From positions 13,456,501 to 13,520,500 of the forward strand of contig NC_065571.1 of NCBI RefSeq assembly GCF_937616625.2: a DNA stretch of 64,000 nt, in the 5' to 3' direction. Under the pieces are notes generated by a model. That model worked only from the letters and a program-made list of their open reading frames with translations. It was not told the DNA's origin and did not search any database. Of this stretch, positions 34,416 through 47,343 are shown piece by piece (positions within the stretch are counted from its first letter, which is position 1; every line of letters begins with the position of its first letter). The position numbers and the translations under genes are program-made. The DNA is from Mercurialis annua. Lineage: Eukaryota > Streptophyta > Magnoliopsida > Malpighiales > Euphorbiaceae.

Positions 34416-36019
34416 ATGGCAATTCAATTTTTGTTAATTGCTCTCTTCTTTTCCAATTTCGCTTCTTGTCGCGAGCTTCATGCGTCAAAAATGGCGGAAA
34501 AACATGAGCTATGGGTGTCTGAATATGGAAAAACTTATAAAGATGATCAGGAGAAACTTAAACGGTATCAGATTTTCAAGAGCAATGTTGAGTTCATTGA
34601 GTCGTTTAATGCTGCGAGTAATAAGTCATTTGAGTTAGGGATTAATCAATTTACGGATTTAACTAATGAAGAATTTAGAGCTCTTTCGACTGGTTATAAG
34701 AAGCCTAGTAGTTCATCAATGGCGGTAACAGCGTTTAAGTATGAGAATGTTACTGATCCGCCTTCTGATATAGATTGGACAGACAAACATGCCGTTACGA
34801 GTGTTAAGGATCAAGGACAGTGTGGTAAGTGGCATGATTTCAAACATTTTCCTTTCTATTTAACGCTTTTTATATTAAATATTTTGGTTAAACCTTTTTT
34901 TTTTAATTATAATGAATTATAGCTAAATTCGTTCAATAGAGTTAATTAAAATTTTATTTTGCTATGATAATATATATCGAATCATTTGAATTATGTGTCT
35001 TTTCTTGATTCAATCAAATAACTTACGTGACAAGGATCGTTACATAAGCAAAATTAGAAGCAATTAATATAAATTGGTGAATTTAGTTATATTTACAATT
35101 TAGTCTTTCAATCATATACTGTAATTAATTAAATAATTTTTTTAATTAGTAGTGACACTGTTGGTATATTTTAATTTTCGAACATGAAACCATTGCAAAA
35201 TGAAACTCTTTTCCAATATATTCGAAGATATAATTTCATTATTTACCATTTTTATCAGTGCTTCTAAAACTTACAAGTTTTATTAGTATTGGCACAATAT
35301 TCATGTTAATTTTTTGATTCATAAAACCATTTGAAAAATATATATTTTCCATGTCTATTTATATGAGCATTTTTGTTTTCGTATAACTTGACTTATAAGC
35401 GAGCTTGCTATATTTCGTATGAGCAGGAAGTTGTTGGGCTTTCTCAGCTGTGGGAGCAACAGAAGGACTTCATAAGATAGAAACAAAACAATTAGAATCC
35501 CTGTCCGTACAAGAGCTTGTAGATTGCGACATTAAAGGCGAAGACAAAGGTTGCGAAGGAGGTTCGATGGAGGACGCTTACAAGTTCATTATAAATAATC
35601 GCGGTATCACTACCGAACTGAAATACCCTTATAAAGGAGCCGACGGGAAGTGTGACACTAGAAAGGTAACTTCTAGGATAGTTAAAATCACAGGGTACCA
35701 AAAAGTTCCGGCCAACAACGAGGAAGAACTAATGAAGGCAGTGGCTAATCAGCCTGTCTCGGTCGCAATTGATGCTGGTGCAAAAACATTTCAGTTCTAT
35801 AAAAGTGGAATTTACAGCGGGAGCTGTGGAAGTGATGTAAATCATGGAGTATTAGCAGTGGGATATGGAAGAACTAAAACTGAAATAAAGTATTGGCTTG
35901 TCAAGAATTCATGGGGAAGAAAATGGGGAGAGAAAGGATTCGTGAGAATGGAGAAAGACGTAAAATCGGAGAACGGTCTTTGTGGTATAGCGACAGATTG
36001 TTCTTATCCAGTAGCATAA
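34416..36019 (+). CDS. Secreted papain-like cysteine protease, copy C (C1A, SAG39-like)
   Basis: Exons 34416-34824 and 35427-36019; intron gtaagt...gcag. The 333-residue product would be a proenzyme that cleaves proteins in the vacuole or apoplast. A hydrophobic signal peptide (about 1-18) is followed by an I29 inhibitor prodomain with the ERFNIN pattern (E-x3-R-x3-F-x2-N-x3-I-x3-N) and GINQFTD, an N-glycosylation site (NVT, 111-113), and the mature C1A domain from about 115. Catalytic residues are Q133, C139 (in GSCWAF), H276 and N297 (KNSWG). The splice joins the Gly codon of CGSCW, which fixes the junction. There is no granulin tail and no KDEL. An aataaa signal lies about 104 bp after the stop. 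SAG39-like is a family-level guess. Specific changes: a Ser in the signal peptide (FFSNF) and a TGT codon for C139. The TATA box is altered. Confidence 0.93.
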
Positions 36020-37744
36020 ACATTCGCTATCACTTTGTTAGTAGTTAGTGTTTTTTTTTGGTTCTCGGAAATATTTTTAGATTGAGTTAAATAATGTATT
36101 CCAATCGAGAATTAATTTTAGAAATAAAAAATTATTATTTCTGTGCTAATCGAGAATGTGATGGAGTTAACCTTTGGATACAAAGATGTACTGTGTTGAT
36201 ACTCTTAATTTGATCAAATTATTTGAAGCACTCATAGTTAGCTTTGACTTATTATTAATACATTTCATTTCATTCTAATTGAAAAAAAAAATTGATTAAG
36301 AAAGTAACTAATGTAAGGTATTAAACTCCCGAACTTTCAAGTTGGAACCAAAACTCTCTATTTCTCCAAACTTTTTTCTATTTTTTTTTAATTTAGTCAT
36401 TAAATTATGGATCATGTAATAAAATGGATTTGAATTTTAATCTTCTTTAAGTGTGGTTAATGACAAACCAAATGCAAATTTAGAGAAAGAATTGTCATTA
36501 TTTATTAGTTCAATTTTAAGTTCGGAGCCAACTAAAAAACGTTTATTCTGAAATCTGGATAAACGGGTCTTTCAAATCATTGTTTCTGTTACATTTAATA
36601 TGTTAAGATATATACATATAGGTCATATTTAGTTCATAAAATAAAATAGCATTAAATAAAATAATAATTTTTTATAATGTTTATTTCACAAAATCATGGA
36701 ATAGAAATTCCATAAAATAACTATTCCATGAAGTAAAGTAAATAATAATCATTCTATAAAAAATAGTTATTTCATTCCACATCAATTTCATGAACCAAAC
36801 ATGAAGGTCTAATATCACTTATTTATATTTTAGTGTATAGTAACACATGATCGAATATTCAAAATCAAAAGAGGTTGGTTCACATTTTCAATTTTTGCAT
36901 TTTGTAGGCCCAAACCGTTTTACGGCAATTATTTGAAGAGTTTTTTAATATATATGTATTTTATAAATTATTAGTAAATAAAATACTTTTTAAAATTAAA
37001 ATTACCATGCAAAAGTGTAAACTAATAGAAGTTTATACATTTTATGCTTGTAAAATTTAAAGAATTTTAGTATATCAATAATTTTATAAGTTATAAAATG
37101 TAATATTGTTTTATATAGTTATTAAATTTAAATTGTATCATATTATAAAATTATAAAAATTTATTTCTAGGTTATAGAAATAATTTTACGTTAATATAAG
37201 ATATAGAAATAAAGGAAATTGTTTTAAAAATAAATAAATTAATTTCATTCGATCTGAAATTTAATTTAATTAGATTAAATAAATAAATAAAATTAACTCA
37301 ATTTTTTATTTTTAACAACTAATTAAATTATATAGTATAAGGCTTAAAAACAAATTTCAAATAAACATAATTTTTTTTTTGATAATTTAATAAAATATCA
37401 ATAATATAAAAATTGTGCGGACATCAACCTAATTCCTATATAAACTGAGAAATCATCCTCATAACTTTCTCTATATTCTTGCATAATTGTCACCACATGT
37501 AACACTCTCAACTAACCCATCTCATCTTTGATCGCCACATATAATCTAATACTTCAATTCTTCAAAAATAAAAACATTTGGAAACCTTAAAATCCTCATA
37601 ACCAAACACATGGACAACTTTAAAATTTTCATACAACTTCTGTAATTAACTCTTTGAATCTTTCACTTCTAACATCTCTTCGGCTCTATTTAAGACAGAA
37701 CTCATCACTCAAACACAACCAAACACACTTGTTTTAGTATTAAA
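36020..37744. other. Spacer between protease copies C and D
   Basis: 3' UTR of C, MITE-like repeat (36629-36800), AT-rich tracts, and promoter of D with TATTTAAG at 37687-37694. No other gene. Confidence 0.75.
36629..36800. repeat. MITE-like repeat in the C-D spacer
   Basis: Uninterrupted example of the repeat. The left part (agttcataaaataaaatagc) and the right end in reverse complement (ggttcatgaaat) are related. An inner hairpin of tcatggaatag and ctattccatga lies at 36694-36731. About 170 bp in all. Confidence 0.6.
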
Positions 37745-39351
37745 ATGGCAATTCAATTTTTGTTAATTGCTCTCTTCTTTTTCAATTTCGCTTCTTGTCG
37801 CGAGCTTCATGCGTGAAAAATGGCGGAAAAACATGAGCTATGGGTGTCTGAATATGGAAAAACTTATAAAGATGATCAGGAGAAACTTAAACGGTATCAG
37901 ATTTTCAAGAGCAATGTTGAGTTCATTGAGTCGTTTAATGCTGCGAGTAATAAGTCATTTGAGTTAGGGATTAATCAATTTACGGATTTAACTAATGAAG
38001 AATTTAGAGCTCTTTCGACTGGTTATAAGAAGCCTAGTAGTTCATCAATGGCGGTAACAGCATTTAAGTATGAGAATGTTACTGATCCGCCTTCTGATAT
38101 AGATTGGACAGACAAACATGCCGTTACGAGTGTTAAGGATCAAGGACAGTGTGGTAAGTGGCATGATTTCAAACATTTTCCTTTCTATTTAACGCTTTTT
38201 ATATTAAATATTTTGGTTAAACCTTTTTGTTTTTTTTAATTATAATGAATTATAGCTAAATTCATTCAATAGAGTTAATTAAATTTTATTTTGCTAAGAT
38301 AATATATATCGAATCATTTGAATTATGTGTCTTTTCTTGATTCAATCAAATAACTTACGTGACAAGGATCGTTACATAAGCAAAATTAGAAGCAATTAAT
38401 ATAAATTGGTGAATTTAGTTATATTTACAATTTAGTCTTTCAATCATATACTGTAATTAATTAAATAATTTTTTTAATTAGTAGTGACACTGTTGGTATA
38501 TTTTAATTTTCGAACATGAAACCATTGCAAAATGAAACTCTTTTCCAATATATTCGAAGATATAATTTCATTATTTACCATTTTTATGGGTGCTTCTAAA
38601 ACTTACAAGTTTTATTAGTATTGGCACAATATTCATGTTAATTTTTTGATTCATAAAACCATTTGAAAAATATATATTTTCCATGTCTATTTTTATGAGC
38701 ATTTTTGTTTTCGTATAACTTGACTTATAAGCGAGCTTGCTATATTTCGTATGAGCAGGAAGTTGCTGGGCTTTCTCAGCTGTGGGAGCAACAGAAGGAC
38801 TTCATAAGATAGAAACAAAACAATTAGAATCTCTGTCCGTACAAGAGCTTGTAGATTGCGACATTAAAGGCGAAGACAAAGGTTGCGAAGGAGGTTCGAT
38901 GGAGGACGCTTACAAGTTCATTATAAATAATCGCGGTATCACTACCGAACTGAAATACCCTTATAAAGGAGCCGACGGGAAGTGTGACACTAGAAAGGTA
39001 ACTTCTAGGATAGTTAAAATCACAGGGTACCAAAAAGTTCCGACCAACAACGAGGAAGAACTAATGAAGGCAGTGGCTAATCAGCCTGTCTCGGTCGCAA
39101 TTGATGCTGGTGCAAAAACATTTCAGTTCTATAAAAGTGGAATTTACAGCGGGAGCTGTGGAAGTGATGTAAATCATGGAGTATTAGCAGTGGGATATGG
39201 AAGAACTAAAACTGAAATAAAGTATTGGCTTGTCAAGAATTCATGGGGAAGAAAATGGGGAGAGAAAGGATTCGTGAGAATGGAGAAAGACGTAAAATCG
39301 GAGAACGGTCTTTGTGGTATAGCGACAGATTGTTCTTATCCAGTAGCATAA
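37745..39351 (+). pseudogene. Cysteine protease copy D with stop at codon 24
   Basis: Exons 37745-38153 and 38759-39351, otherwise as copy C. Codon 24 is TGA (37814-37816) instead of TCA, right after the signal peptide. All downstream sequence is open, with C139, H276 and N297 intact. The next in-frame ATG (37820, Met26) could give a protease with its prodomain but without a signal peptide, so it would stay in the cytosol; whether this is made is unknown. It carries Thr for Ala in KVPTNNEEE, shared with copy E. Promoter TATA intact. Confidence 0.85.
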
Positions 39352-41078
39352 ACATTCGCTATCACTTTGTTAGTAGTTAGTGTTTTTGTTTTGTTCTCGG
39401 AAATATTTTTAGATTGAGTTAAATAATGTATTCCAATCGAGAATTAATTTTAGAAATAAAAAATTATTATTTCTGTGCTAATCGAGAATGTGATGGAGTT
39501 AACCTTTGGATACAAAGATGTACTGTGTTGATACTCTTAATTTGATCAAATTATTTGAAGCACTCATAGTTAGCTTTGACTTATTATTAATACATTTCAT
39601 TTCATTCTAATTGAAAAAAAAAAATTGATTAAGAAAGTAACTAATGTAAGGTATTAAACTCCCGAACTTTCAAGTTGGAACCAAAACTCTCTATTTCTCC
39701 AAACTTTTTTCTATTTTTTTTTTAATTTAGTCATTAAATTATGGATCATGTAATAAAATGGATTTTGAATTTTAATCTTCTTTAAGTGTGGTTAATGACA
39801 AACCAAATGCAAATCTAGAGAAAGAATTGTCATTATTTATTAGTTCAATTCTAAGTTCGGAGACAACTAAAAAACGTTTATTCTGAAGTCTGGATAAACG
39901 GGTCTTTCAAATCATTGTTTCTGTTACATTTAATATGTTAAGATATATACATATAGGTCATATTTAGTTCATAAAATAAAATAGCATTAAATAAAATAGT
40001 AATTTTTTATAATGTTTATTTCACAAAATCATGGAATAGAAATTCCATAAAATAACTATTCCATGAAGTAAAGTAAATAATAATCATTCTATAAAAAATA
40101 GTTATTCAATTCCACATCTATTTCATGAACCAAACATGAAGATCTAATATCACTTATTTATATTTTAGTGTATAGTAACACATGATCGAATATTCAAAAT
40201 CAAAAGAGGTTGGTTCACATTTTCAATTTTTGCATTTTGTAGGCCCAAACCGTTTTACGGCAATTATTTGAAGAGTTTTTTAATATATATGTATTTTATA
40301 AATTATTAGTAAATAAAATACTTTTTAAAATTAAAGTTACCATGCAAAAGTGTAAACTAATAGAAGTTTATACATTTTATGCTTGTAAAATTTAAAGAAT
40401 TTTAGTATATCAATAATTTTATAAGTTATAAAATGTAATATTGTTTTATATAGTTATTAAATTTAAATTGTATCATATTATAAAATTATAAAAATTTATT
40501 TCTAGGTTATAGAAATAATTTTACGTTAATATAAGATATAGAAATAAAGGAAATTTTTTTAAAAATAAATAAATTAATTTCATTCGATCTGAAATTTAAT
40601 TTAATTAGATTAAATAAATAAATAAAATTAACTCAATCTTTTATTTTTAACAACTAATTAAATTATATAGTATAAGGCTTAAAAACAAATTTCAAATAAA
40701 CATAATTTTTTTTTGATAATTTAATAAAATATCAATAATATAAAAATTGTGCGGATATCAACCTAATTCCTATATAAACTGAGAAATCATCCTCATAACT
40801 TTCTCTATATTCTTTCATAATTGTCACCACATGTAACACTCTCAACTAATCCATCTCATCTTTGATCGCCACATATAATCTAATACTTCAATTCTTCAAA
40901 AATAAAAACATTTGGAAACCTTAAAATCCTCATAACCAAACACATGGACAACTTTAAAATTTTCATACAACTTCTGTAATTAACTCTTTGAATCTTTCAC
41001 TTCTAACATCTCTTCGGCTCTATTTAAGACAGAACTCATCACTCAAACACAATCAAACACATTTGTTTTAGTATTAAA
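39352..41078. other. Spacer between protease copies D and E
   Basis: 3' UTR of D, MITE-like repeat (39964-40135, hairpin 40029-40066), and promoter of E with TATTTAAG at 41021-41028. No other gene. Confidence 0.75.
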
Positions 41079-42679
41079 ATGGCAATTCAATTTTTGTTAA
41101 TTGCTCTCTTCTTTTTCAATTTCGCTTCTTGTCGCGAGCTTCATGCGTCAAAAATGGCGGAAAAACATGAGCTATGGGTGTCTGAATATGGAAAAACTTA
41201 TAAAGATGATCAGGAGAAACTTAAACGGTATCAGATTTTCAAGAGCAATGTTGAGTTCATTGAGTCGTTTAATGCTGCGAGTAATAAGTCATTTGAGTTA
41301 GGGATTAATCAATTTACGGATTTAACTAATGAAGAATTTAGAGCTCTTTCGACTGGTTATAAGAAGCCTAGTAGTTCATCAATGGCGGTAACAGCGTTTA
41401 AGTATGAGAATGTTACTGATCCGCCTTCTGATATAGATTGGACAGACAAACATGCCGTTACGAGTGTTAAGGATCAAGGACAGTGTGGTAAGTGGCATGA
41501 TTTCAAACATTTTCCTTTCTATTTAACGCTTTTTATATTAAATATTTTGGTTAAACCTTTTTTTTAATTATAATGAATTATAGCTAAATTCGTTCAATAG
41601 AGTTAATTAAATTTTATTTTGCTAAGATAATATATATCGAATCATTTGAATTATGTGTCTTTTCTTGATTCAATCAAATAACTTACGTGACAAGGATCGT
41701 TACATAAGCAAAATTAGAAGCAATTAATATAAATTGGTGAATTTAGTTATATTTACAATTTAGTCTTTCAATCATATACTGTAATTAATTAAATAATTTT
41801 TTTAATTAGTAGTGACACTGTTGGTATATTTTAATTTTCGAACATGAAACCATTGCAAAATGAAACTCTTTTCCAATATATTCGAAGATATAATTTCATT
41901 ATTTACCATTTTTATCAGTGCTTCTAAAACTTACAAGTTTTATTAGTATTGGCACAATATTCATGTTAATTTTTTGATTCATAAAACCATTTGAAAAATA
42001 TATATTTTCCATGTCTATTTTTATGAGCATTTTTGTTTTCGTATAACTTAACTTATAAGCGAGCTTGCTATATTTCGTATGAGCAGGAAGTTGCTGGGCT
42101 TTCTCAGCTGTGGGAGCAACAGAAGGACTTCATAAGATAGAAACAAAACAATTAGAATCCCTGTCCGTACAAGAGCTTGTAGATTGCGACATTAAAGGCG
42201 AAGACAAAGGTTGCGAAGGAGGTTCGATGGAGGACGCTTACAAGTTCATTATAAATAATCGCGGTATCACTACCGAACTGAAATACCCTTATAAAGGAGC
42301 CGACGGGAAGTGTGACACTAGAAAGGTAACTTCTAGGATAGTTAAAATCACAGGGTACCAAAAAGTTCCGACCAACAACGAGGAAGAACTAATGAAGGCA
42401 GTGGCTAATCAGCCTGTCTCGGTCGCAATTGATGCTGGTGCAAAAACATTTCAGTTCTATAAAAGTGGAATTTACAGCGGGAGCTGTGGAAGTGATGTAA
42501 ATCATGGAGTATTAGCAGTGGGATATGGAAGAACTAAAACTGAAATAAAGTATTGGCTTGTCAAGAATTCATGGGGAAGAAAATGGGGAGAGAAAGGATT
42601 CGTGAGAATGGAGAAAGACGTAAAATCGGAGAACGGTCTTTGTGGTATAGCGACAGATTGTTCTTATCCAGTAGCATAA
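41079..42679 (+). CDS. Secreted papain-like cysteine protease, copy E
   Basis: Exons 41079-41487 and 42087-42679 (409 + 593 nt, 333 aa). Full open frame with signal peptide, ERFNIN prodomain and catalytic Q133, C139, H276 and N297. It differs from C by the common signal peptide (FFFNF) and Thr in KVPTNNEEE (shared with D). The TATA box is normal. The 3' spacer carries the solo LTR 0.68 kb after the stop, far enough that the gene's own polyadenylation signal is untouched. With G and H it is one of the copies most likely to work. Confidence 0.93.
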
Positions 42680-43354
42680 ACATTCGCTATCACTTTGTTA
42701 GTAGTTAGTGTTTTTTTTGGTTCTCGGAAATATTTTTAGATTGACTTAAATAATGTATTCCAATCGAGAATTAATTTTAGAAATAAAAAATTATTATTTC
42801 TGTGCTAATCGAGAATGTGATGGAGTTAACCTTTGGATACAAAGATGTACTGTGTTGATACTCTTAATTTGATCAAATTATGTTGAAGCACTCATAGTTA
42901 GCTTTGACTTATTATTAATACATTTCATTTCATTCTAATTGAAAAAAAAAATTGATTAAGAAAGTAACTAATGTAAGGTATTAAACTCCCGAACTTTCAA
43001 GTTGGAACCAAAACTCTCTATTTCTCCAAACTTTTTTCTATTTTTTTTTTAATTTAGTCATTAAATTATGGATCATGTAATAAAATGGATTTTGAATTTT
43101 AATCTTCTTTAAGTGTGGTTAATGACAAACCAAATGCAAATCTAGAGAAAGAATTGCCATTATTTATTAGTTCAATTCTCAGTTCGGAGCCAACTAAAAA
43201 ACGTTTATTCTGAAGTCTGGATAAACGGGTCTTTCAAATCATTGTTTCTGTTACGTTTAATATGTTAAGATATATACATATAGGTCATATTTAGTTCATA
43301 AAATAAAATAGCATTAAATAAAACAGTAATTTTTTATAATGTTTATTTCACAAA
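42680..43354. other. Spacer after copy E, left of the solo LTR
   Basis: 3' UTR of E and the left part of the MITE-like repeat (43291-43354), ending in the target duplication acaaa (43350-43354). Confidence 0.8.
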
Positions 43355-44021
43355 TGTCACGACCCGAAATCTCGAGCCGTGACCGGCGCTAGGGAGTGGG
43401 AGTGGTAGCTCCGAAACCCGTAGCAAGCCTAAAAACGAGTAAAACTTTTTCGCAATATAATGAATAATATAAATAAAACGATCCTTCATAAAACATTTTC
43501 ATAAACTTGAAATATTTACAATACTTGTAACATCGTCCGAAGCGATGTACGATAAGCCAGGGTCTTATCATGCGATGTCACACATCAAGCATAGCCCGGT
43601 TTGCAAAATATAGTAAACGGTTAAAAGCGCAGTTTAAAGCTTTATTTACATATCAGAGTTGGATAAAATATTAAAACCGTTCAGTAAAGCCATATTCATA
43701 ACTAGGACTTGACATCTACTGCAGCACTATCGATCGACGTCTTCTTATTTACATACTTCCAAAATACGGACTTCTGAACAAGGATAGAAGTCCGTCACAT
43801 CAAAACATTTTACCTGAAAGGAAAGACTATTTGGGGGTCAGTCAACGCTGAGTGAGTTTATAGTTTACAAATGAGTATTATTTAAAACAAAACAATGCTA
43901 TAAACATTTATTCATATGCATCCAAACATAAATTCCGAATGAAACCCTACACCCAAATAAATCATTCATATTCGAGAATCATTGTAACCATAATATATAA
44001 CATCATATCATTTGATCCTTA

Positions 44022-44202
44022 GTGGTACGGTCCCGAGATAGTTCGACCGAGTTACCGTTACCACGTGGCATAGTCCCGAGATAGTTCGACCGAGTTACTT
44101 ATGCCACTACTTAATCCCAAGGTGTGAGTCCCGAGATAGTTCGACCGAGTTACTCACTAGATACGGGTCCCGAGATAGTTCGACCGAGTTACTCACGTAT
44201 CT
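44022..44202 (-). repeat. Four hairpins with conserved loop and changing stems (solo LTR)
   Basis: The motif tcccgagatagttcgaccga is present four times. Each copy is closed by its own complementary arms: gtggtacgg/ccgttaccac (44022-44064), gtggcata/tatgccac (44065-44107), gtgagt/actcac (44124-44157) and agatacg/cgtatct (44159-44202). The first two units are both 43 bp and directly adjacent. Confidence 0.85.
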
Positions 44203-45218
44203 ATCAAATACATAATCCTCCTTCCGATTTCACATTTCACATTTCTAATTATAAAGCGCTCAGATCAAAACTGGTGATCACACAGTTCCTATTGCCGCCC
44301 AATAGGAAAGCTTGTTTCATCGGACTTACATTGGTTTCAAAACAATGATGCATGTAATTTATAATAAACATTTCAATAATAAAACAATGCTATGCAATTT
44401 ATATAAAAGTTTTGTATTTAAAAGTTATGCACAGTTAATACGTCAAATGTAAACATATATAAACTCACCGCTTGCTACTCCTAAAACCTCGATCGATTAA
44501 CTGCCGTCTAGTTTAAGGTGCTCCTTGTCCGTTAGCTGCGTTCCTTGCCGGATCTAAATAAGATGTAAATTAACTTAAATAAGATTCTAACTCGATGGAC
44601 TCTATAGACTTAAGGTAAAACGCACACTTGATTCGCTATAATTTAACCGTGTCTAACCTCGACCTAAAACTAACAAAGTAGACCTTTTTAAGGTCTAATA
44701 AAAATCCTAAGTCCAAGAGTTTATTTAATAGAAGTTTACAAACTTCTAACAACTTAACATGTTAATCGTCAAAGTTTTGCTTATCGACAAAGATTATAAA
44801 TGACTAACACATTCCGAACTCAATCTCAACATTTTGAATAGCTAACATTATGTTAGTATTCAACTCATGTCGAACCCTTAATCGACATTTAACAAATCCA
44901 TTTTTTTTTTTTAGGCGTTACGATTTTGTTATCGTAACTTAAACTTCTATTTATAAATTTAACATATAATTCTATTCCATTTTTCATAACAAATCTTAAA
45001 TACCAATTTAACTAATAAATAACTAATCTTAACTTAACCTTAAATTATATATATATTCATACATTTTTGTTTTTTTCCATTTTTCCAACACTTTTGAACA
45101 TTTTCTTAACAACGTAATCCACTTTTAACAACTCGCTAAGTTCTCGTTTTTAATTCAAACTCAAAGGTGTTCGAGCGAGGGTCGAAATCACGTCGAATTA
45201 CCCTCTCCCCCGATGTCC

Positions 45219-45380
45219 GAGGGCTGCAATTGCAGCCCTCAAAGGCTGCCGCAGCTCTGCTCTTTAAGAGCAGAGCTGCTGCCCTGCGGCAGAATTCTGC
45301 CGAGGCAGAATTCTGCCCGTAGGGGCTGCTCATGGTGAGCAGCCTTTGCTGCTCACCGGAGCTATCTCCGGCCGCCGGAA
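45219..45380. repeat. Palindrome block in the solo LTR
   Basis: Perfect 22-bp palindrome gagggctgcaa/ttgcagccctc (45219-45240). Hairpin gcagctctgctctt/aagagcagagctgc (45251-45279). Two copies of ggcagaattctgcc (45288-45301 and 45304-45317). Hairpin ggctgctca/tgagcagcc (45324-45344), followed by further GC-rich inverted segments. GC-rich island in AT-rich surroundings. Confidence 0.9.
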
Positions 45381-46285
45381 ACCCGTCCCGTCGAGCACCT
45401 AAGATCAGCCATCACCCTAGCCATTTTATTTCTCAAATTTAGCTCAAAATCAACTCTCAAACTCATTAAAAACTCACAACAAACATCAAATATCATAGCT
45501 GAATTCTAATCATTAAAATTACCAAATCCTAACATATTACTAATCCACAATTTACCAATTAATAAAGCTGAAAATAAATGGTTTAAAATTCTTTCACAAT
45601 TCTCCAAAACCTAACATCAATTCACCCTCCAATTAACCTTAATTAATCAACCAAGCTTTAAATAAATGAAAGAAAAGAGTTTACCTTTGATTTTTTTAAT
45701 TGATTTTTCCTTCAAAATCCCTTAGCTTGAGGTTGATTAATGGTGATGATGGAGGAAGGGGGTGGGTTCGGCAATGAGAGCTTGGTGAGGATGAGAGTTT
45801 GGTCTTTATGGCTTATGGTGGAAGATAAGAAAAATATGAGATTATGATTAATAGCTAATGGGTTTAGTTAGTGGGCTTTGGGTATATGGGCTTAACAATA
45901 GAAATAGGCTTTAATTAATCTTAGGCCCTTTTTTTTTTTTTTTTTAACTTAAATTATATTTTATTTCACTTCCGTAAACGTCGTCATACTAAACCCGAAT
46001 CGTTTCTTAAACTTAACACTTCTCGTATAAATTTCATTTTTATATTCCTTTCGGGTACTTAATTCATTAGCTAGGACTAATTTCCTATTTATTTATAATC
46101 CTACTAATAAATATTCTAAAATAAAATAAAATTTTAGCTTAGACTTTGTTTTATCAATTTCTTAAATTTTCTAAGACCCGACAAAATCCTAAAGTCTAAT
46201 CTCTTTTCCGTCCTTCTTTCTTGAAATCCTAAACTCCAAATATTTCCGGTACGACTTTTCCTTAAAAATCTTACGGGTTATTACA

Positions 46286-47343
46286 ACAAAATCATGGAAT
46301 AGAAATTCCATAAAATAACTATTCCATGAAGTAAAGTAAATAATAATCATTCTATAAAAAATAGTTATTTCATTCCACATCTATTTCATGAACCAAATAT
46401 GAAGATCTAATATCACTTATTTATATTTTAGTGTATAGTAACACATGATCGAATATTCAAAATCAAAAGAGGTTGGTTCACATTTTCAATTTTTGCATTT
46501 TGTAGGCCCAAACCGTTTTACGGCAATTATTTGAAGAGTTTTTTAATATATATGTATTTTATAAATTATTAGCAAATAAAGTACTTTTTAAAATTAAAGT
46601 TACCATGCAAAAGTGTAAACTAATAGAAGTTTATACATTTTATGCTTGTAAAATTTAAAGAATTTTAGTATATCAATAATTTTATAAGTTATTAAATGCA
46701 ATATTGTTTTATATAGTTATTAAATTTAAATTGTATCATATTATAAAATTATAAAAATTTATTTCTAGGTTATAGAAATAATTTTACGTTAATATAAGAT
46801 ATAGAAATAAAGGAAATTTTTTTAAAAATAAATAAATTAATTTCATTCGATCTGAAATTTAATTTAATTAGATTAAATAAATAAATAAAATTAACTCAAT
46901 TTTTTATTTTTAACAACTAATTAAATTATATAGTATAAGGCTTAAAAACAAATTTCAAATAAACATAATTTTTTTTTTTGATAATTTAATAAAATATCAA
47001 TAATATAAAAATTGTGCGGACATCAACCTAATTCCTATATAAACTGAGAAATCATCCTCATAACTTTCTCTATATTCTTGCATAATTGTCACCACATGTA
47101 ACACTCTCGACTAACCCATCTCATCTTTGATCGCCACATATAATCTAATACTTCAATTCTTCAAAAATAAAAACATTTGGAAACCTTAAAATCCTCATAA
47201 CCAAACACATGGACAACTTTAAAATTTTCATACAACTTCTGTAATTAACTCTTTGAATCTTTCACTTCTAACATCTCTTCGGCTCTATTTAAGACAGAAC
47301 TCATCACTCAAACACAACCAAACACACTTGTTTTAGTATTAAA
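46286..47343. other. Spacer right of the solo LTR, promoter of copy F
   Basis: Target duplication (46286-46290), right part of the MITE-like repeat (to about 46398, hairpin 46292-46329), AT-rich tracts, and TATTTAAG at 47286-47293. Confidence 0.75.

Larger units (their letters stand above)
43355..46285 (-). mobile_element. Solo LTR of a Ty3/Gypsy element, minus orientation
   Basis: 2931 bp. Read on the minus strand it starts TGTAATAACCCGTAAG and ends GGGTCGTGACA. It is flanked on both sides by acaaa (43350-43354 and 46286-46290), and no internal region remains, so the element collapsed by LTR-LTR recombination. On the minus strand it holds a possible splice donor (g/gtaaac, 45684), a palindrome block (45219-45380), a cctattg/caatagg hairpin (44288-44306), four conserved-loop hairpins (44022-44202) and a possible acceptor cctttcag (43814) after ctgaccccc. 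It sits in the MITE of the E-F spacer and does not touch either gene. Confidence 0.95.

Noticed and set aside
34438..34638. 66-residue alternative frame in exon 1 of each copy
   Set aside because: Out of frame with the I29 prodomain and present only because the exon is conserved.
35492..35701. 69-residue minus-strand frame inside exon 2, repeated in every copy
   Set aside because: Pure shadow of the protease exon; its conservation follows from the + strand gene.
45136..45333. 65-residue Ala-rich minus-strand frame in the solo LTR
   Set aside because: Arises from the GC-rich palindrome block; no family resemblance.
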